Below the pieces are notes generated by a model. The model saw only the letters and a program-made list of their open reading frames with translations. It made no database searches and was not told the DNA's origin. Of a stretch of DNA of 64,000 bases, positions 43,319-52,507 are shown one piece after another (the stretch's first letter is position 1; every line of letters begins with the position of its first letter). Source of the stretch: an uncultured Erythrobacter sp. (GTDB lineage Bacteria; Pseudomonadota; Alphaproteobacteria; Sphingomonadales; Sphingomonadaceae). Both the position numbers and the translations under genes were made by a program. The stretch lies in contig CANKYK010000001.1 of NCBI GenBank assembly GCA_947488155.1, positions 1,258,439 to 1,322,438 on the forward strand, given 5' to 3'.

Positions 43319-43611
43319 TCGACCGCATCCTTTTGCCGCCTTACGAGCGAGCATTGGTTCGCCGGGTTGCCTACTGCAACTTCGTGCGCGGCGCATGGCA
43401 AGCTGCGCGCCTTATATCAACCGCTGTTTCTTATTCTGCGCCAAAATCGTAACCGATTGACCAGTCTCGATAGGCAGTTTGCTACCATTGCTTGGCAATT
43501 TTCAGATTTCTGGCAAATACCAGTTCGAATCTCATAAGGCATTCACCACCATAACATCTAGGGCTTAGTGTGAACGAGGCCAGACAAGCAAAGCAGACAT
43601 TAGAGACGATA

Positions 43612-44625
43612 ATGAAGAAAATCCTCGTTACTGGCAGCGCTGGCTTCATCGGCTTTCACTTGTCAAAGCTGCTTCTGGAAGAGGGCTTCGCAGTCGTCGG
43701 ATACGACGCGATGACCGACTATTACGATGTGCGGATCAAAGAGCGGCGGCATCAGATGCTGCTGCAGAACCAGCACTTCCGCTGCAAAGTTGGGATGCTG
43801 GAAGACTTCGATACGCTTCGCGAGTTGGCGCTCAAAGAGCAACCCAACGCTATCGTCCACCTCGCCGCTCAAGCTGGTGTTCGCTACAGTCTAGAAAACC
43901 CTCGCGCCTATATGGAGGCTAATGTCACCGGAACGTTCAACGTAATGGAGGTTGCGCGGGAACTGGCGGTTGAGCACCTGCTCATGGCCTCGACCAGCTC
44001 TGTGTATGGCGCAAATGATGCAATGCCATTTCAGGAGCAGCACAAGAGCGACACACCGATGACGCTTTATGCCGCGACCAAAAAAGCGAACGAGGCGATG
44101 GGCCATTCCTACGCCCACTTGTGGAACTTGCCGACAACGATGTTTCGTTTCTTCACGGTCTACGGACCGTGGGGGCGCCCTGATATGGCGCTGTTCAAGT
44201 TCACCAAGGGAATCCTCGAAGGCACCCCGATCAACATTTACAACAATGGTGACATGTACCGCGACTTCACCTTCGTAACAGATTTGGTACGCGGAATCCG
44301 ATTGCTGATCGATGCCGCACCAGCACGCCCGGATACGCCAGAGGACATTGCTGAATACGACAGCCTGTCACCCGCCGCCCCCTATCGCGTCGTCAATATC
44401 GGCAACAATGACAAGGTGCGCCTTATGGACTTTGTCGAGGCGATCGAGAGTGCTTGCGGGCGCAAGGCGATCAAGAACTTTATGCCCATGCAAAAGGGCG
44501 ATGTTCCTGCCACTTGGGCGGACGCAACCTTGCTGAAAAAGCTGACCGGTTACGTACCGAAAACGGATGTGCGAGAGGGCGTCAGTCAGTTTGTTGACTG
44601 GTACCGCGACTATTACAAAATCTAG
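43612..44625 (+). CDS. UDP-glucuronate 4-epimerase (NAD-dependent epimerase family)
   Basis: 337 residues from ATG 43612. GSAGFIG (7-13) binds NAD; LAAQAGVRYSLENPRAY, STSSVYGAND, LYAATKKANEAM (Tyr-x3-Lys) and FRFFTVYGPWGRPDMALFKF are typical of the capsular-polysaccharide UDP-GlcA to UDP-GalA epimerases. GalA is common in acidic capsules. It closes the polysaccharide locus on the right, on the opposite strand to wecBC. UDP-glucose dehydrogenase, which would make its substrate, is not in this window. Confidence 0.9.
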   Translation: MKKILVTGSAGFIGFHLSKLLLEEGFAVVGYDAMTDYYDVRIKERRHQMLLQNQHFRCKVGMLEDFDTLRELALKEQPNAIVHLAAQAGVRYSLENPRAYMEANVTGTFNVMEVARELAVEHLLMASTSSVYGANDAMPFQEQHKSDTPMTLYAATKKANEAMGHSYAHLWNLPTTMFRFFTVYGPWGRPDMALFKFTKGILEGTPINIYNNGDMYRDFTFVTDLVRGIRLLIDAAPARPDTPEDIAEYDSLSPAAPYRVVNIGNNDKVRLMDFVEAIESACGRKAIKNFMPMQKGDVPATWADATLLKKLTGYVPKTDVREGVSQFVDWYRDYYKI

Positions 44626-44656
44626 AGTCGAGCGCGCTAGCTGCTCACCCAAGAAT

Positions 44657-45298
44657 TCAGCCTTGCGGCGCTTCCTCAGCGGGTGTTTCAGTCGATTGTG
44701 TGGAGGCCGCTTCATTCGGCTCTGACTCAGTCAAAGCAGGCGGTCCCTCTTCGCCTGGCAGTGCCTGCGAGCGCTCCCGCTCCAGCCGCTCAAGGTACTC
44801 GCGCTCGATCTGTTCGACCCGGCTCTGCTCGGCGGCGGCATCAACATCAATGTTCGACAAACGCTCTTGGCGCGCTTGCTCGATCAGCTCGCTAAAGCGG
44901 ACATCCTGGCCCTCTGCCCTGTCCTTGTACGCATCGTTGATCAATTGCTGCGTACAGCCGGTCAGACCGCCTGCGCCGGCTGGGCTGCACGACAAAGTGC
45001 CAAAAGCCCCAACCAATTCAAGGCTTTCGACCCGGCGCGACCAAGCCGTATTTTGCGGGTTATCCGAAAAGCGCAAGGCGGGCGGAATACGGAACCGATC
45101 ATCTTCCGGCAGCCTAGCGATCACGCAAATCGTACCCTCGGGGCACGGCGGGGCATCGTCATCGCCGTAAACATAGGCGGTTTGCACATCATCGGGCAGC
45201 GCATCGCCCTCCTGAGCCGAGGCAGGCGCAGCCACAAGCATGGCGGACACACCAAGCGCGAGACTGGCGATCAGGGTCTTACGGGGCAGCGACGTCAT
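44657..45298 (-). CDS. Secreted hypothetical protein, Glu/Arg-rich C-terminus
   Basis: 213 residues from ATG 45298, with GAGGAA in front. Signal peptide MTSLPRKTLIASLALGVSAM ends near PASAQ. The mature part has four cysteines in pairs (PPCPEGTICVIARLPEDDRF and LSCSPAGAGGLTGC), then a charged helical region (EQARQERLSN... EQIEREYLERLERERS) and a Pro/Glu-rich acidic tail. Similar proteins occur in Erythrobacteraceae; I know no function. It lies 90 nt downstream of coq7 on the same strand. Confidence 0.72.
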   Translation of the reverse strand: MTSLPRKTLIASLALGVSAMLVAAPASAQEGDALPDDVQTAYVYGDDDAPPCPEGTICVIARLPEDDRFRIPPALRFSDNPQNTAWSRRVESLELVGAFGTLSCSPAGAGGLTGCTQQLINDAYKDRAEGQDVRFSELIEQARQERLSNIDVDAAAEQSRVEQIEREYLERLERERSQALPGEEGPPALTESEPNEAASTQSTETPAEEAPQG

Positions 45299-45388
45299 CG
45301 AATGTTCCTCACATGAATTTCTGAGCGCTATATCACACCATTCGCCGTGAACCATGGCTGAAGCGTGGCCTGGTACATCAAGCGCAGG

Positions 45389-45910
45389 CTAAATACGCTC
45401 GCTGATCTTGATCGCCGCGCGGCAGCCCAATCGGATCGCGCCTGAGAGCAGCCCGTAAGCAGGTGCTTTTTCCGCCCCATGGGCAATCGCCGCATCGTGA
45501 TGCTCGCGCTCTTCCTCGCGGAATTTCTCAATCATTTCAGCCAGCTCTGGGTCAGCATTGTCTGCCTCAAGTTCGTCGAGCTGATCCGAGTAATGCTTAT
45601 CGATCTCGGTTTCGACCGCCGCAGTGCAGGCCATCGCCGCCTCTGGGCCGAGCAAGGCTGTGCCAGCACCCAAAGCATAGCCTGCTATCGACCAGAACGG
45701 TTGCAGCGCGGTCGGCCGCACGCCGCGCTTTGCCATCAAAGCGTCGAATTTCTCGCGGTGAACCTTCTCTTGCTCTGCCATATGCGCGATTTCCTGGCTG
45801 TGCGGCCCGCGATCGCCCATGACTGCCAGCTGACCCTCATAGATCCGCGTCGCGCCGAATTCTCCGGCTTGATCAACGCGGATCATGCGGTGGATGTCTT
45901 CGCGTTTCAT
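45389..45910 (-). CDS. coq7: Demethoxyubiquinone hydroxylase Coq7
   Basis: Coq7 is a di-iron monooxygenase that hydroxylates the demethoxyubiquinone ring, the penultimate step of ubiquinone synthesis. From ATG 45910 it has 173 residues. The ligands are visible as two repeats: RVDQAGEFGATRIYEGQL (Glu) and EQEKVHREKF (Glu-x-x-His), then AVETEIDKHY (Glu) and EEREHHDAAI (Glu-x-x-His). Its ATGA overlaps the stop of dsbB, so both are translated from one mRNA. The frame extends 33 codons upstream into dsbB and is rejected. Confidence 0.94.
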   Translation of the reverse strand: MKREDIHRMIRVDQAGEFGATRIYEGQLAVMGDRGPHSQEIAHMAEQEKVHREKFDALMAKRGVRPTALQPFWSIAGYALGAGTALLGPEAAMACTAAVETEIDKHYSDQLDELEADNADPELAEMIEKFREEEREHHDAAIAHGAEKAPAYGLLSGAIRLGCRAAIKISERI

Positions 45911-46383
45911 GCTCGCTCCTGCTTGGCTATCAGTGCCAAGATGGTGATCCCACCGAGACATGAAAAGAGGAAGTTCCAACCCGCTAGCGAAACGCCAAAC
46001 AGGCTCCACGGCGCAACATCACAGCGCACCAGAGGTGTGCTGGTGTCCATGACCGACGCCGCTGCTCCCGGCCCCGAAGGAATGGTCGCGCAGCCGGTGA
46101 TGCCTTCCCACCAGCCATATTCAACGCCGGCATGAAATCCGCCGATCAATCCTGAGATGATTACAGCCAGTCCAGCCAGGCCAAGCCACAGCCGCTTTGG
46201 CGCGGCAAAGAACCCCAGAATCGCAAAGCCGAGCGCCGCAAAATGGGGCCAGCGCTGCCACCAGCACATTTCACACGGAAACAGGTCAAAGCCATATTGC
46301 GAGACGTATGCACCGCCCAGCAAACCCGCCGGGAGCGCAAATGCCAGAGTTTGAGCGGCCTTCAACCGCGAGAAATCAGCCAT
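45907..46383 (-). CDS. dsbB: Disulfide bond formation protein DsbB
   Basis: DsbB is an inner-membrane quinone reductase that reoxidises DsbA. It has 158 residues and four membrane helices. The first redox pair is FPCEMCWWQRW (Cys37, Cys40). The second is Cys98 in GITGCATIP and Cys121 in LVRCDVAPW, with the usual PWSLFGVSLAGWN end. It lies 21 nt after ctpA and overlaps coq7, which makes the quinone it uses, a fitting pairing. Confidence 0.9.
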   Translation of the reverse strand: MADFSRLKAAQTLAFALPAGLLGGAYVSQYGFDLFPCEMCWWQRWPHFAALGFAILGFFAAPKRLWLGLAGLAVIISGLIGGFHAGVEYGWWEGITGCATIPSGPGAAASVMDTSTPLVRCDVAPWSLFGVSLAGWNFLFSCLGGITILALIAKQERA

Positions 46384-46404
46384 AACGCGCCCGCTTTAGG
46401 CGGC

Positions 46405-47748
46405 TTATTCCCGCAGCGCCACCGAACTTGCTGTCGTGCGGCGCAAAGTCTCCAACGCATAATGCAATTGGAAGTCCTCAACGCCCTGTTCCTCCAGCTG
46501 TTCAGCGGTCAGTTTGAAGCGCGGATCATCGATCTTGTCGCCTTCAAGTTCATCGTCCTTGAGGCCCAGCTCATTGACCAGATGCCCGCGCAGATCGCTC
46601 TCACGCGTCACATATTTGCTGCGCAGCGCATAATCGGGATCGGACAATTGCGGCACGGTGATATCCGGCTTGATCCCGCCTTCTTGCACCGAATGACCCG
46701 ACGGCGTGTAATAACGCGCGGTGGTCAGCTTAAGAGCGGTGTCACGGCCCAACGGCAGCAACGATTGGACGCTGCCTTTGCCAAAGCTGCGATCACCCAT
46801 CACCAGCGCACGGCGATGATCTTGCAAAGCGCCTGCGACAATTTCAGAAGCCGATGCAGAGCCCGCATCGATCAGCACGATTACCGGAGTGCCCTCTGCC
46901 ATATCGCCGCGGAACACAGTTTCGGCATCATACAGCAGGGTTTCACCGCGAGCGCGGCCGCGCTGCGATACGATCCGACCCTTGTCGAGGAACAGGTCGG
47001 ACAAGGCGACTGCCTCGTCCAGACTGCCGCCCGGGTTGGAGCGCAGATCAAGGATCAGGCCGCTGACCCGGCCGGTCGCTTCGGTCTGGATGGCTTGCCA
47101 TGCATTGAACACGTCCTGGCCGACATCAGCGGAGAATTCGTTGACCGAGATAACGCCGACATTGCCCGCCTCCAGCTTGTGCGTGACCGGCTCTAGCTCA
47201 ATCACGCCACGTGTGACGGACACCTCCAACGGCTCTTCACGCCCTGCCCTGAAGATCGTTAGCTCAATCGAGGTGCCAGCCTCGCCGCGCATCCGCGCAA
47301 CGGCATCGTCCAAGTCGCCGCCATAAATAAGATCGCCGTCAAGGTGCGTAATGAAATCGCCAGCTTTAATGCCGGCGCCTTCTGCGGGACTGCCGCGGAA
47401 TGGCGAGATCACTTTCACCGCGCCGTCTTCCATCACCACGGACAGGCCAAGACCGGAGTAATTGCCATCGATCAAGGTATTGAGGCGCTGCAGGCTGCTG
47501 CCATCGAGATATGCCGAATGCGGATCAAGTGCCGCCAGCATCCCGTCAATCGCACCGCGAACCAGCACTTCGTCCTCGACATCCTCGACATAGCTCGCCT
47601 TGATCCGTTGATAGGTGGCAAACAATTTCGAAAATTCTGGGCCAGCGCGGCCTTCCACTTGAGCCATGCTGGCCGTGGCGGTTGGGATAAGCGCGATGGT
47701 GGTCACGAGCGCTGCACTTTGCAGCAGGGCGATAAACTTCTTGGGCAC
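46405..47748 (-). CDS. ctpA: Carboxyl-terminal processing protease (S41), CtpA-like
   Basis: This is a periplasmic tail-specific protease. It has 447 residues, with a signal peptide (~1-30, ending near ASMAQ). An N-terminal helical cap (GAIDGMLAALDPHSAYLD), a PDZ domain (~95-180: YSGLGLSVV, SPAEGAGIKAGD) and the catalytic core follow. The core includes DLRSNPGG, Ser299 in GSASASEI and Lys324 in SFGKGSVQ, the catalytic dyad with the correct 25-residue spacing. It sits between the EnvC-like gene and dsbB; ctpA next to envC is a frequent arrangement. The 157 nt to envC (47749-47905) contain no gene. Confidence 0.94.
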   Translation of the reverse strand: MPKKFIALLQSAALVTTIALIPTATASMAQVEGRAGPEFSKLFATYQRIKASYVEDVEDEVLVRGAIDGMLAALDPHSAYLDGSSLQRLNTLIDGNYSGLGLSVVMEDGAVKVISPFRGSPAEGAGIKAGDFITHLDGDLIYGGDLDDAVARMRGEAGTSIELTIFRAGREEPLEVSVTRGVIELEPVTHKLEAGNVGVISVNEFSADVGQDVFNAWQAIQTEATGRVSGLILDLRSNPGGSLDEAVALSDLFLDKGRIVSQRGRARGETLLYDAETVFRGDMAEGTPVIVLIDAGSASASEIVAGALQDHRRALVMGDRSFGKGSVQSLLPLGRDTALKLTTARYYTPSGHSVQEGGIKPDITVPQLSDPDYALRSKYVTRESDLRGHLVNELGLKDDELEGDKIDDPRFKLTAEQLEEQGVEDFQLHYALETLRRTTASSVALRE

Positions 47749-47905
47749 GCAGGGCTCCTTTGGCGTAATATGCCATGTGTATCGCGCAAACTGTCTGAAT
47801 GCCAGATGAGAGCGACCACATGAATTTTGTGCATCACACCGCGCGGTTCTGCGTGGGATGGGAAGTGGTAGGGCGACGGCTCGGCAGGCCTGTGCCCTAC
47901 AATTC

Positions 47906-49141
47906 TTACAGAAATTGCAGTGGGTTAACCGGCTTTCCGGCGCGCCTCAGTTCAATCGTTATTGCAGGATCCTGATTGGCGGCGACGCCCAATGGACTGC
48001 CGCTAACCAGCTGATCGCCAACCTCCGCATCGCTGGTCGCAAGGCCAGTGACCAGGCTGGTCCAGCCATTTTCGTGCTCAATAATAACGATTCGCCCGAA
48101 TCCCCGATACGGTCCTGAAAACGCCACTCGGCCAGCAGCAGGTGCGATCACTTGCGCTCCGGCAGCGGGCGCAATCACCACGCCGGTGCTGCGAGATCCG
48201 CTGTCGCGAAGCGCGCCAAAGCCAGCAACCGTACGGCCTTGAACAGGGAGCTGAAAATCGGTTGGCGGGGCAACTTCATCGGCCGTCTGTGACGGGGTCG
48301 GCGATGGTTCGATCGACACCTGCGATGCGCTTGGCTGAACGGGCCGTAGGACTGGTCCGGATAATGCCGCAAGCTCGCGGCGCAATTCACTCGCATTGCC
48401 CAGCTCGCCGATCAGACCATCGAGATCGCGTGCGTCTTCCGCCAGCGCCAATGCGCGTTCATTCTCGCGCGCGGCAATAGCGCGGGCTTCGCTCGAGTCC
48501 CGTCGCTGACGCGCCTCCAATTGGGTGAGCGCGGCTCTGCGTTCCTGCAAAACGCCTTCGCTACCGCGCAGATCAGCAAGCGATTCGCGTGCTTGATCTT
48601 CCAGCGCGCGGCCTTCGTCCAGATCGCTGCGCAAGGCAGCGGTGCGAGCGCGCACTTGCGGCACGGCGCTGTCGAGAACCGCACGCACGTAAACCGTTTC
48701 ACGCAGAGAGCCGGGCTGCAATGCAGAAAGCGCCAGCGGCCTGCGAGACATCGCCTGCAGCGCGCCGGTTAAGCGCACCAAGGGCTCTTGCCGCTCCGCC
48801 AAGCGCGCGCCTAGCTCCTCGCGCCGCGTTTGTGCCAGAGAATAGCGCGCCTGAGCCGCCGCAATCTCCGCTTCGGATTGTTGGACCTGCGCCGCCAAGG
48901 CCGCAGCCTCACTTGCTGTCTTTTCCGCAGCAAGCGCAGAGTTCTCTGCCGTTTCCGTCAGTTCAGCAGCGCGTTTTTGCGCATCCGCCGCCGCGCGCTG
49001 AGCGCGGGCCAATTGCTGGCGCGCCTCAGCCGGATCAAGCAGCGCAATATTGCGCTGAGCATTGCCATCAGGGACAAGCGCCGCAAAACCCGCAATCGCC
49101 AGTGCCATAGCGCCTGCGGTAGCTGAGATTTGCCTCTTCAT
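47906..49141 (-). CDS. EnvC-like murein hydrolase activator with degenerate LytM domain
   Basis: 411 residues. Signal peptide (~1-28), a long Ala/Arg/Glu-rich coiled coil (~30-250), a proline linker and a C-terminal LytM/M23 domain (~295-411). The LytM zinc ligands are not there: the HxxxD position reads RSTGVVIAP and the HxH position reads TIELRR. Catalytically dead LytM domains are typical of EnvC and NlpD, which activate cell-wall amidases instead of cutting peptidoglycan themselves. It is 21 nt downstream of rlmH and upstream of ctpA. Role in septal splitting is by family analogy. Confidence 0.87.
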   Translation of the reverse strand: MKRQISATAGAMALAIAGFAALVPDGNAQRNIALLDPAEARQQLARAQRAAADAQKRAAELTETAENSALAAEKTASEAAALAAQVQQSEAEIAAAQARYSLAQTRREELGARLAERQEPLVRLTGALQAMSRRPLALSALQPGSLRETVYVRAVLDSAVPQVRARTAALRSDLDEGRALEDQARESLADLRGSEGVLQERRAALTQLEARQRRDSSEARAIAARENERALALAEDARDLDGLIGELGNASELRRELAALSGPVLRPVQPSASQVSIEPSPTPSQTADEVAPPTDFQLPVQGRTVAGFGALRDSGSRSTGVVIAPAAGAQVIAPAAGRVAFSGPYRGFGRIVIIEHENGWTSLVTGLATSDAEVGDQLVSGSPLGVAANQDPAITIELRRAGKPVNPLQFL

Positions 49142-49162
49142 GCGTGCCCTTTTGCCCGATCA

Positions 49163-49597
49163 CTACGAGCGATGATAGGGGTGACCTGCAAGAATGGTTG
49201 AGGCGCGGTAGAGCTGCTCCATCAACATCGCGCGGGCGAGCAAATGTGGCCATGTCGCGGGACCAAACGCTAGCAACAAATCCGCCTCGGCCCGCTCTTC
49301 GCGGCTGTGCCCATCCGCAGCGCCAAGTACAAAGCGGGCCTCGCGAATGCCGTCATCGCGCCAGCGGCCAAGCAGTGCGGCGAAATCTTCGGAACTCATA
49401 GTTTTGCCGCGCTCATCGAGCAGCACGGTCTTAAGCGGCGCTTGAGGATCAGGCACTTTCCCGCCAGTTTCCGGCAATTCGGTGAGTTTCACCGGCCACG
49501 TCAGCCGTTTTTCATAGCGCGCTACCAGCTCCGCCTCGGGCGAGCGGGCGATCTTTCCGCGAGCGATGACATGAAGGAGAATGGTCAGAGCTCCCAT
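49163..49597 (-). CDS. rlmH: 23S rRNA pseudouridine-1915 N3-methyltransferase RlmH
   Basis: RlmH methylates Psi1915 in helix 69 of 23S rRNA using SAM. From ATG 49597 it has 144 residues. The SPOUT-fold trefoil knot is visible: LDERGKTMSSEDFAALL, FVLGAADGH, LLAFGPATWPHLLARAML and the C-terminal MEQLYRASTILAGHPYHRS, which holds the catalytic Tyr/His. The frame extends another 49 codons upstream without family similarity. It is downstream of rsfS (170-nt gap, 49598-49767, no gene seen). Confidence 0.94.
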   Translation of the reverse strand: MGALTILLHVIARGKIARSPEAELVARYEKRLTWPVKLTELPETGGKVPDPQAPLKTVLLDERGKTMSSEDFAALLGRWRDDGIREARFVLGAADGHSREERAEADLLLAFGPATWPHLLARAMLMEQLYRASTILAGHPYHRS

Positions 49598-49767
49598 TGG
49601 TGGAAGGAAGTGTTGTAAAGCACGAAAGCTGTGCGACGCCGAACCGATCCAGCCCGTACAACGGGCAGCAAGGCCAAGAGGCCGCCCGCAGCGATGCGAT
49701 TTTTGATCGCGTGAGCGAGGATAAGCCAAGGCGGCGGATGCCACCGCTGGCTCTTGAAGTCAGAAAA

Positions 49768-50181
49768 CTAAGCTTTACCCATGCCGACTTCGCCGTCGAA
49801 CGCCCACATCCTTTCCAGATTGTAGAAACTGCGCACTTCTGGACGGAACAGATGCACCACCACATCGCCAACATCGACCAGCACCCAATCGGCCGCTGGC
49901 AAGCCTTCAATGCGTACCTGGCCATGCCCAGCCTGCTTAACCGTTTCAGCCAATTTCTGAGCGATAGCGGCCACCTGCCGGGTCGAGCGACCCGATGCAA
50001 TCACCATGTAATCGGCAATCGAGCTCTTTCCCTCAAGCGGGATCGAGACGATTTCCTGAGCCTGATCATCGTCCAGCTGACGCATCACCAATTCGTGCAA
50101 TTCGTGCTTCGCCATATCAGCTGCGCCGCCTGCTGGCGGGGCCACATTGGCATTGGACGCGGAAGTTTGTGCCTGATTCAT
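49768..50181 (-). CDS. rsfS: Ribosome silencing factor RsfS
   Basis: RsfS binds ribosomal protein L14 and keeps the subunits apart in starvation. It has 137 residues. The DUF143 core is clear: LDDDQAQEIVSIPLEGKSSI, ADYMVIASGRSTRQVAAIAQ, IEGLPAADWVLVDVGDVVVH, then LFRPEVRSFYNLERMW. The N-terminal ~20 residues are Ala/Pro-rich and variable, so MAKHELHELV (ATG 50115) is a possible alternative start. It sits between nadD and rlmH, a standard neighbourhood. Confidence 0.94.
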   Translation of the reverse strand: MNQAQTSASNANVAPPAGGAADMAKHELHELVMRQLDDDQAQEIVSIPLEGKSSIADYMVIASGRSTRQVAAIAQKLAETVKQAGHGQVRIEGLPAADWVLVDVGDVVVHLFRPEVRSFYNLERMWAFDGEVGMGKA

Positions 50182-50247
50182 AGGCGAATATAGAACTCCA
50201 GATACTGGGGTGGGTAAATGCAGGATCAGAAACGCCGAATATGCGCC

Positions 50248-50901
50248 TCATACTCCCTCCGATGCCTGGATCCGCCTGAACGTCAGCCGGTCTCGCACGC
50301 CTGTTTGCGAATATTGCGCCGCCCAATCCGCATTGGCACGGCGAATTGCCGTGGCCGAACGCGTGTCAGGATCGAAACGCAATAACACCAGTGCAGGTGC
50401 GCTCCATCGCCCCCGTTTTTGAAAACTGGCGGCGGGCACTCGGTAGCGCCTGAGCCAGGCCATAGCGGGGCTCGCCATAGCCTGGCCAGTATAGCCGGGC
50501 CTTGCGATCACCGCAATCGGCATTGTGCGCGCTATATCGCGCCAGGCCTTCCACCGGTGGAATTGCGCCAGATTGTCCGAACCCATCAGCCAGATAAATT
50601 CGCGCTTGGGATAGCGGCGCTTGAGCGCGCGCAAAGTATCGAGCGTGAAGCGCGTGCCGAGCTGCTGTTCGATGGCGGTCGGCACGATCCGCGCCCGGCG
50701 TGCTTGCTTTTGCGCCGATTGGACGCGGGCCGAGAGCCGCGCCATGCCCTTGCGCGGTTTTAGCGGATTGCCGGGCGAGACAAGCCACCAGGCTTCATCC
50801 AGGCCCAGCGCATCAATCGTAAACAGCGTGATTCGCCGATGCCCGCCGTGCGCGGGATTGAAACTGCCACCCAGCAGACCAGTTCGCAGGCCTTTGCGCA
50901 T
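50248..50901 (-). CDS. nadD: Nicotinate-nucleotide adenylyltransferase NadD
   Basis: NadD makes nicotinate adenine dinucleotide from NaMN and ATP, in NAD synthesis. It has 217 residues. The nucleotidyltransferase signature GGSFNPAHGGHRRI (residues ~11-24) and the later SPGNPLK, LMGSDNLAQFHRWKAWRDI and the C-terminal SATAIRRANADW (an S-x-T-x-I-R motif variant) are all visible. It lies 16 nt after proA ends. The proA-nadD-rsfS-rlmH order is common in alphaproteobacteria. Confidence 0.94.
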   Translation of the reverse strand: MRKGLRTGLLGGSFNPAHGGHRRITLFTIDALGLDEAWWLVSPGNPLKPRKGMARLSARVQSAQKQARRARIVPTAIEQQLGTRFTLDTLRALKRRYPKREFIWLMGSDNLAQFHRWKAWRDIARTMPIAVIARPGYTGQAMASPAMAWLRRYRVPAASFQKRGRWSAPALVLLRFDPDTRSATAIRRANADWAAQYSQTGVRDRLTFRRIQASEGV

Positions 50902-50917
50902 ACCGCTTGCGATCGTC

Positions 50918-52201
50918 TTATGGCCGCGCCTGGCCAGTGCCGCGCACCAGCCATTTGTAAGTGGTCAGACCCTCCAACGCGACAGGCCCGCGAGCGTGCA
51001 GCCGGCCGGTTGCAATGCCAATCTCTGCGCCTAGGCCAAATTCAGCCCCATCGGCAAATTGCGACGAGGCATTGTGCATTACAATCGCGCTGTCGACATT
51101 GGCAAAAAACCGTTCTGCCGCCGAATGATCTTCCGTGATGATCGCATCGGTATGCGCGCTGGAATGCTCGGCAATATGCGAGAGTGCGTCGCCCATATTA
51201 TCGACAATCGCAGCGGAAACGACGGCGTCGAGATATTCGGTATCCCAATCCTCCGGCCCGGCAGGTTCTATGCGTGGATCAAGGCTTTGCGCCCGGCCAT
51301 CGCCGCGCACTTCACAGCCTGAAGCCAGCAGGGCTTTGACAAGGTCCGCCGCCTTGGGGAAGTGCGCATCGATCAGCAGTGTCTCCATCGCACCGCAGAT
51401 CCCTGTACGCCGCATCTTGGCATTGAGGACGATCTCTTGCGCCATTGCAGGGTTCGCATCGGCATGAACATAGGTGTGACAAATGCCATCAAGATGGGCG
51501 AGCACCGGGACACGGGCATCGGCCTGAACCCGTGCAACCAATCCCTTGCCGCCGCGCGGCACAATCATATCGATGAGTCCGCTGGCGCTCAGCATTGCGC
51601 CGACCATAGCCCGGTCTTGTGTTGGCATAATCTGCACTGACGCCGCTGGCACGCCGCCTTGGACAAGCCCTGACGTCATTGCGGCGTGGATTGCGTGATT
51701 CGAGTGGACTGCCTCGCTACCACCGCGCAGCAGGGCGGCATTCCCGGCCCGCACGCACAGGGCCGCTGCATCAGCCGTCACATTCGGGCGGCTTTCGTAA
51801 ATCAGTCCAATGACGCCAATCGGCACGCGTATCCGTGACAACTGTAATCCATTGGGCCGCTCACTGGTGTCAACAATCTGGCCTACCGGATCAGATAGCT
51901 GCGCAACCGCATCCACGCCTGTAGCAATGCCCTCAACCCGCACCTCATCCAACGCTAATCGGTCGAGCATCGCATCTGGCAGGCCTGCCGTTTTACCGGC
52001 GGCAAGATCCTTCGCATTCGCTTCCAGGATCACGCTGACGTCACGGCGCAATTGATCGGCGGCGTGGTGCAGAGCGGCGGCACGCGCCTCGCTCGGCATG
52101 GAGGCAAGTTGACGCTGAGCCGCGCGGGCCGAGTTTGCCAGCTCTGTGACGATTTCATCAGCGCTGACTTGCTGAGGCAAAGTGGGAGAAATTGCTGTCA
52201 T
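50918..52201 (-). CDS. proA: Gamma-glutamyl phosphate reductase
   Basis: ProA reduces gamma-glutamyl phosphate to glutamate semialdehyde, in proline synthesis. From ATG 52201 it has 427 residues. It shows IRVPIGVIGLIYESRPNVTAD in two halves (cofactor binding), LRGGSEAVHSN, the catalytic cysteine in RRTGICGAMETLL, and the closing ALEGLTTYKWLVRGTGQ. It is first gene of the long minus-strand run. ProB is not adjacent. An extension of 34 codons upstream is open but not family-like. Confidence 0.95.
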   Translation of the reverse strand: MTAISPTLPQQVSADEIVTELANSARAAQRQLASMPSEARAAALHHAADQLRRDVSVILEANAKDLAAGKTAGLPDAMLDRLALDEVRVEGIATGVDAVAQLSDPVGQIVDTSERPNGLQLSRIRVPIGVIGLIYESRPNVTADAAALCVRAGNAALLRGGSEAVHSNHAIHAAMTSGLVQGGVPAASVQIMPTQDRAMVGAMLSASGLIDMIVPRGGKGLVARVQADARVPVLAHLDGICHTYVHADANPAMAQEIVLNAKMRRTGICGAMETLLIDAHFPKAADLVKALLASGCEVRGDGRAQSLDPRIEPAGPEDWDTEYLDAVVSAAIVDNMGDALSHIAEHSSAHTDAIITEDHSAAERFFANVDSAIVMHNASSQFADGAEFGLGAEIGIATGRLHARGPVALEGLTTYKWLVRGTGQARP

Positions 52202-52507
52202 AATCCGGCGGTAATAGCACTGTGAAACAGCCCTGTCAGGTCCGCTGACGTCAAGGTCTAAACCCAAGCGAATCGGGTGTAAATGCAAGTCGAAATCGTC
52301 CAACTCGGGCGATTCTCTCAGTGCGAATCCCCAGGCGATAACCCACGGAAAACGGCGGCCTAGCGGTAATATTTCACCCAGATGAACGTTTCATCGCGTT
52401 AAGTTCACACTTCGCCCGGTCCGTTAACACTTAGATTCGACCTTAGGCAGCCCGCTTGGTAGCGCCGCGATCAATTGAATTGGGGCAGAGAGAAAAAAGG
52501 GTTCGCC
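52202..52507. other. Divergent intergenic region between proA and the M23 peptidase
   Basis: About 300 bp that must carry promoters in both directions. Two TTAA blocks (52399-52402 and 52424-52427) sit in CGTTAAG and CGTTAAC contexts, but their 21-nt spacing is not the N7 spacing of a CtrA site. No known RNA element or convincing small gene was seen. Confidence 0.4.

Noticed and set aside
52399..52427. Two TTAA blocks as a CtrA-binding site
   Set aside because: CtrA sites need TTAA-N7-TTAA; here the spacing between blocks is 21 nt.
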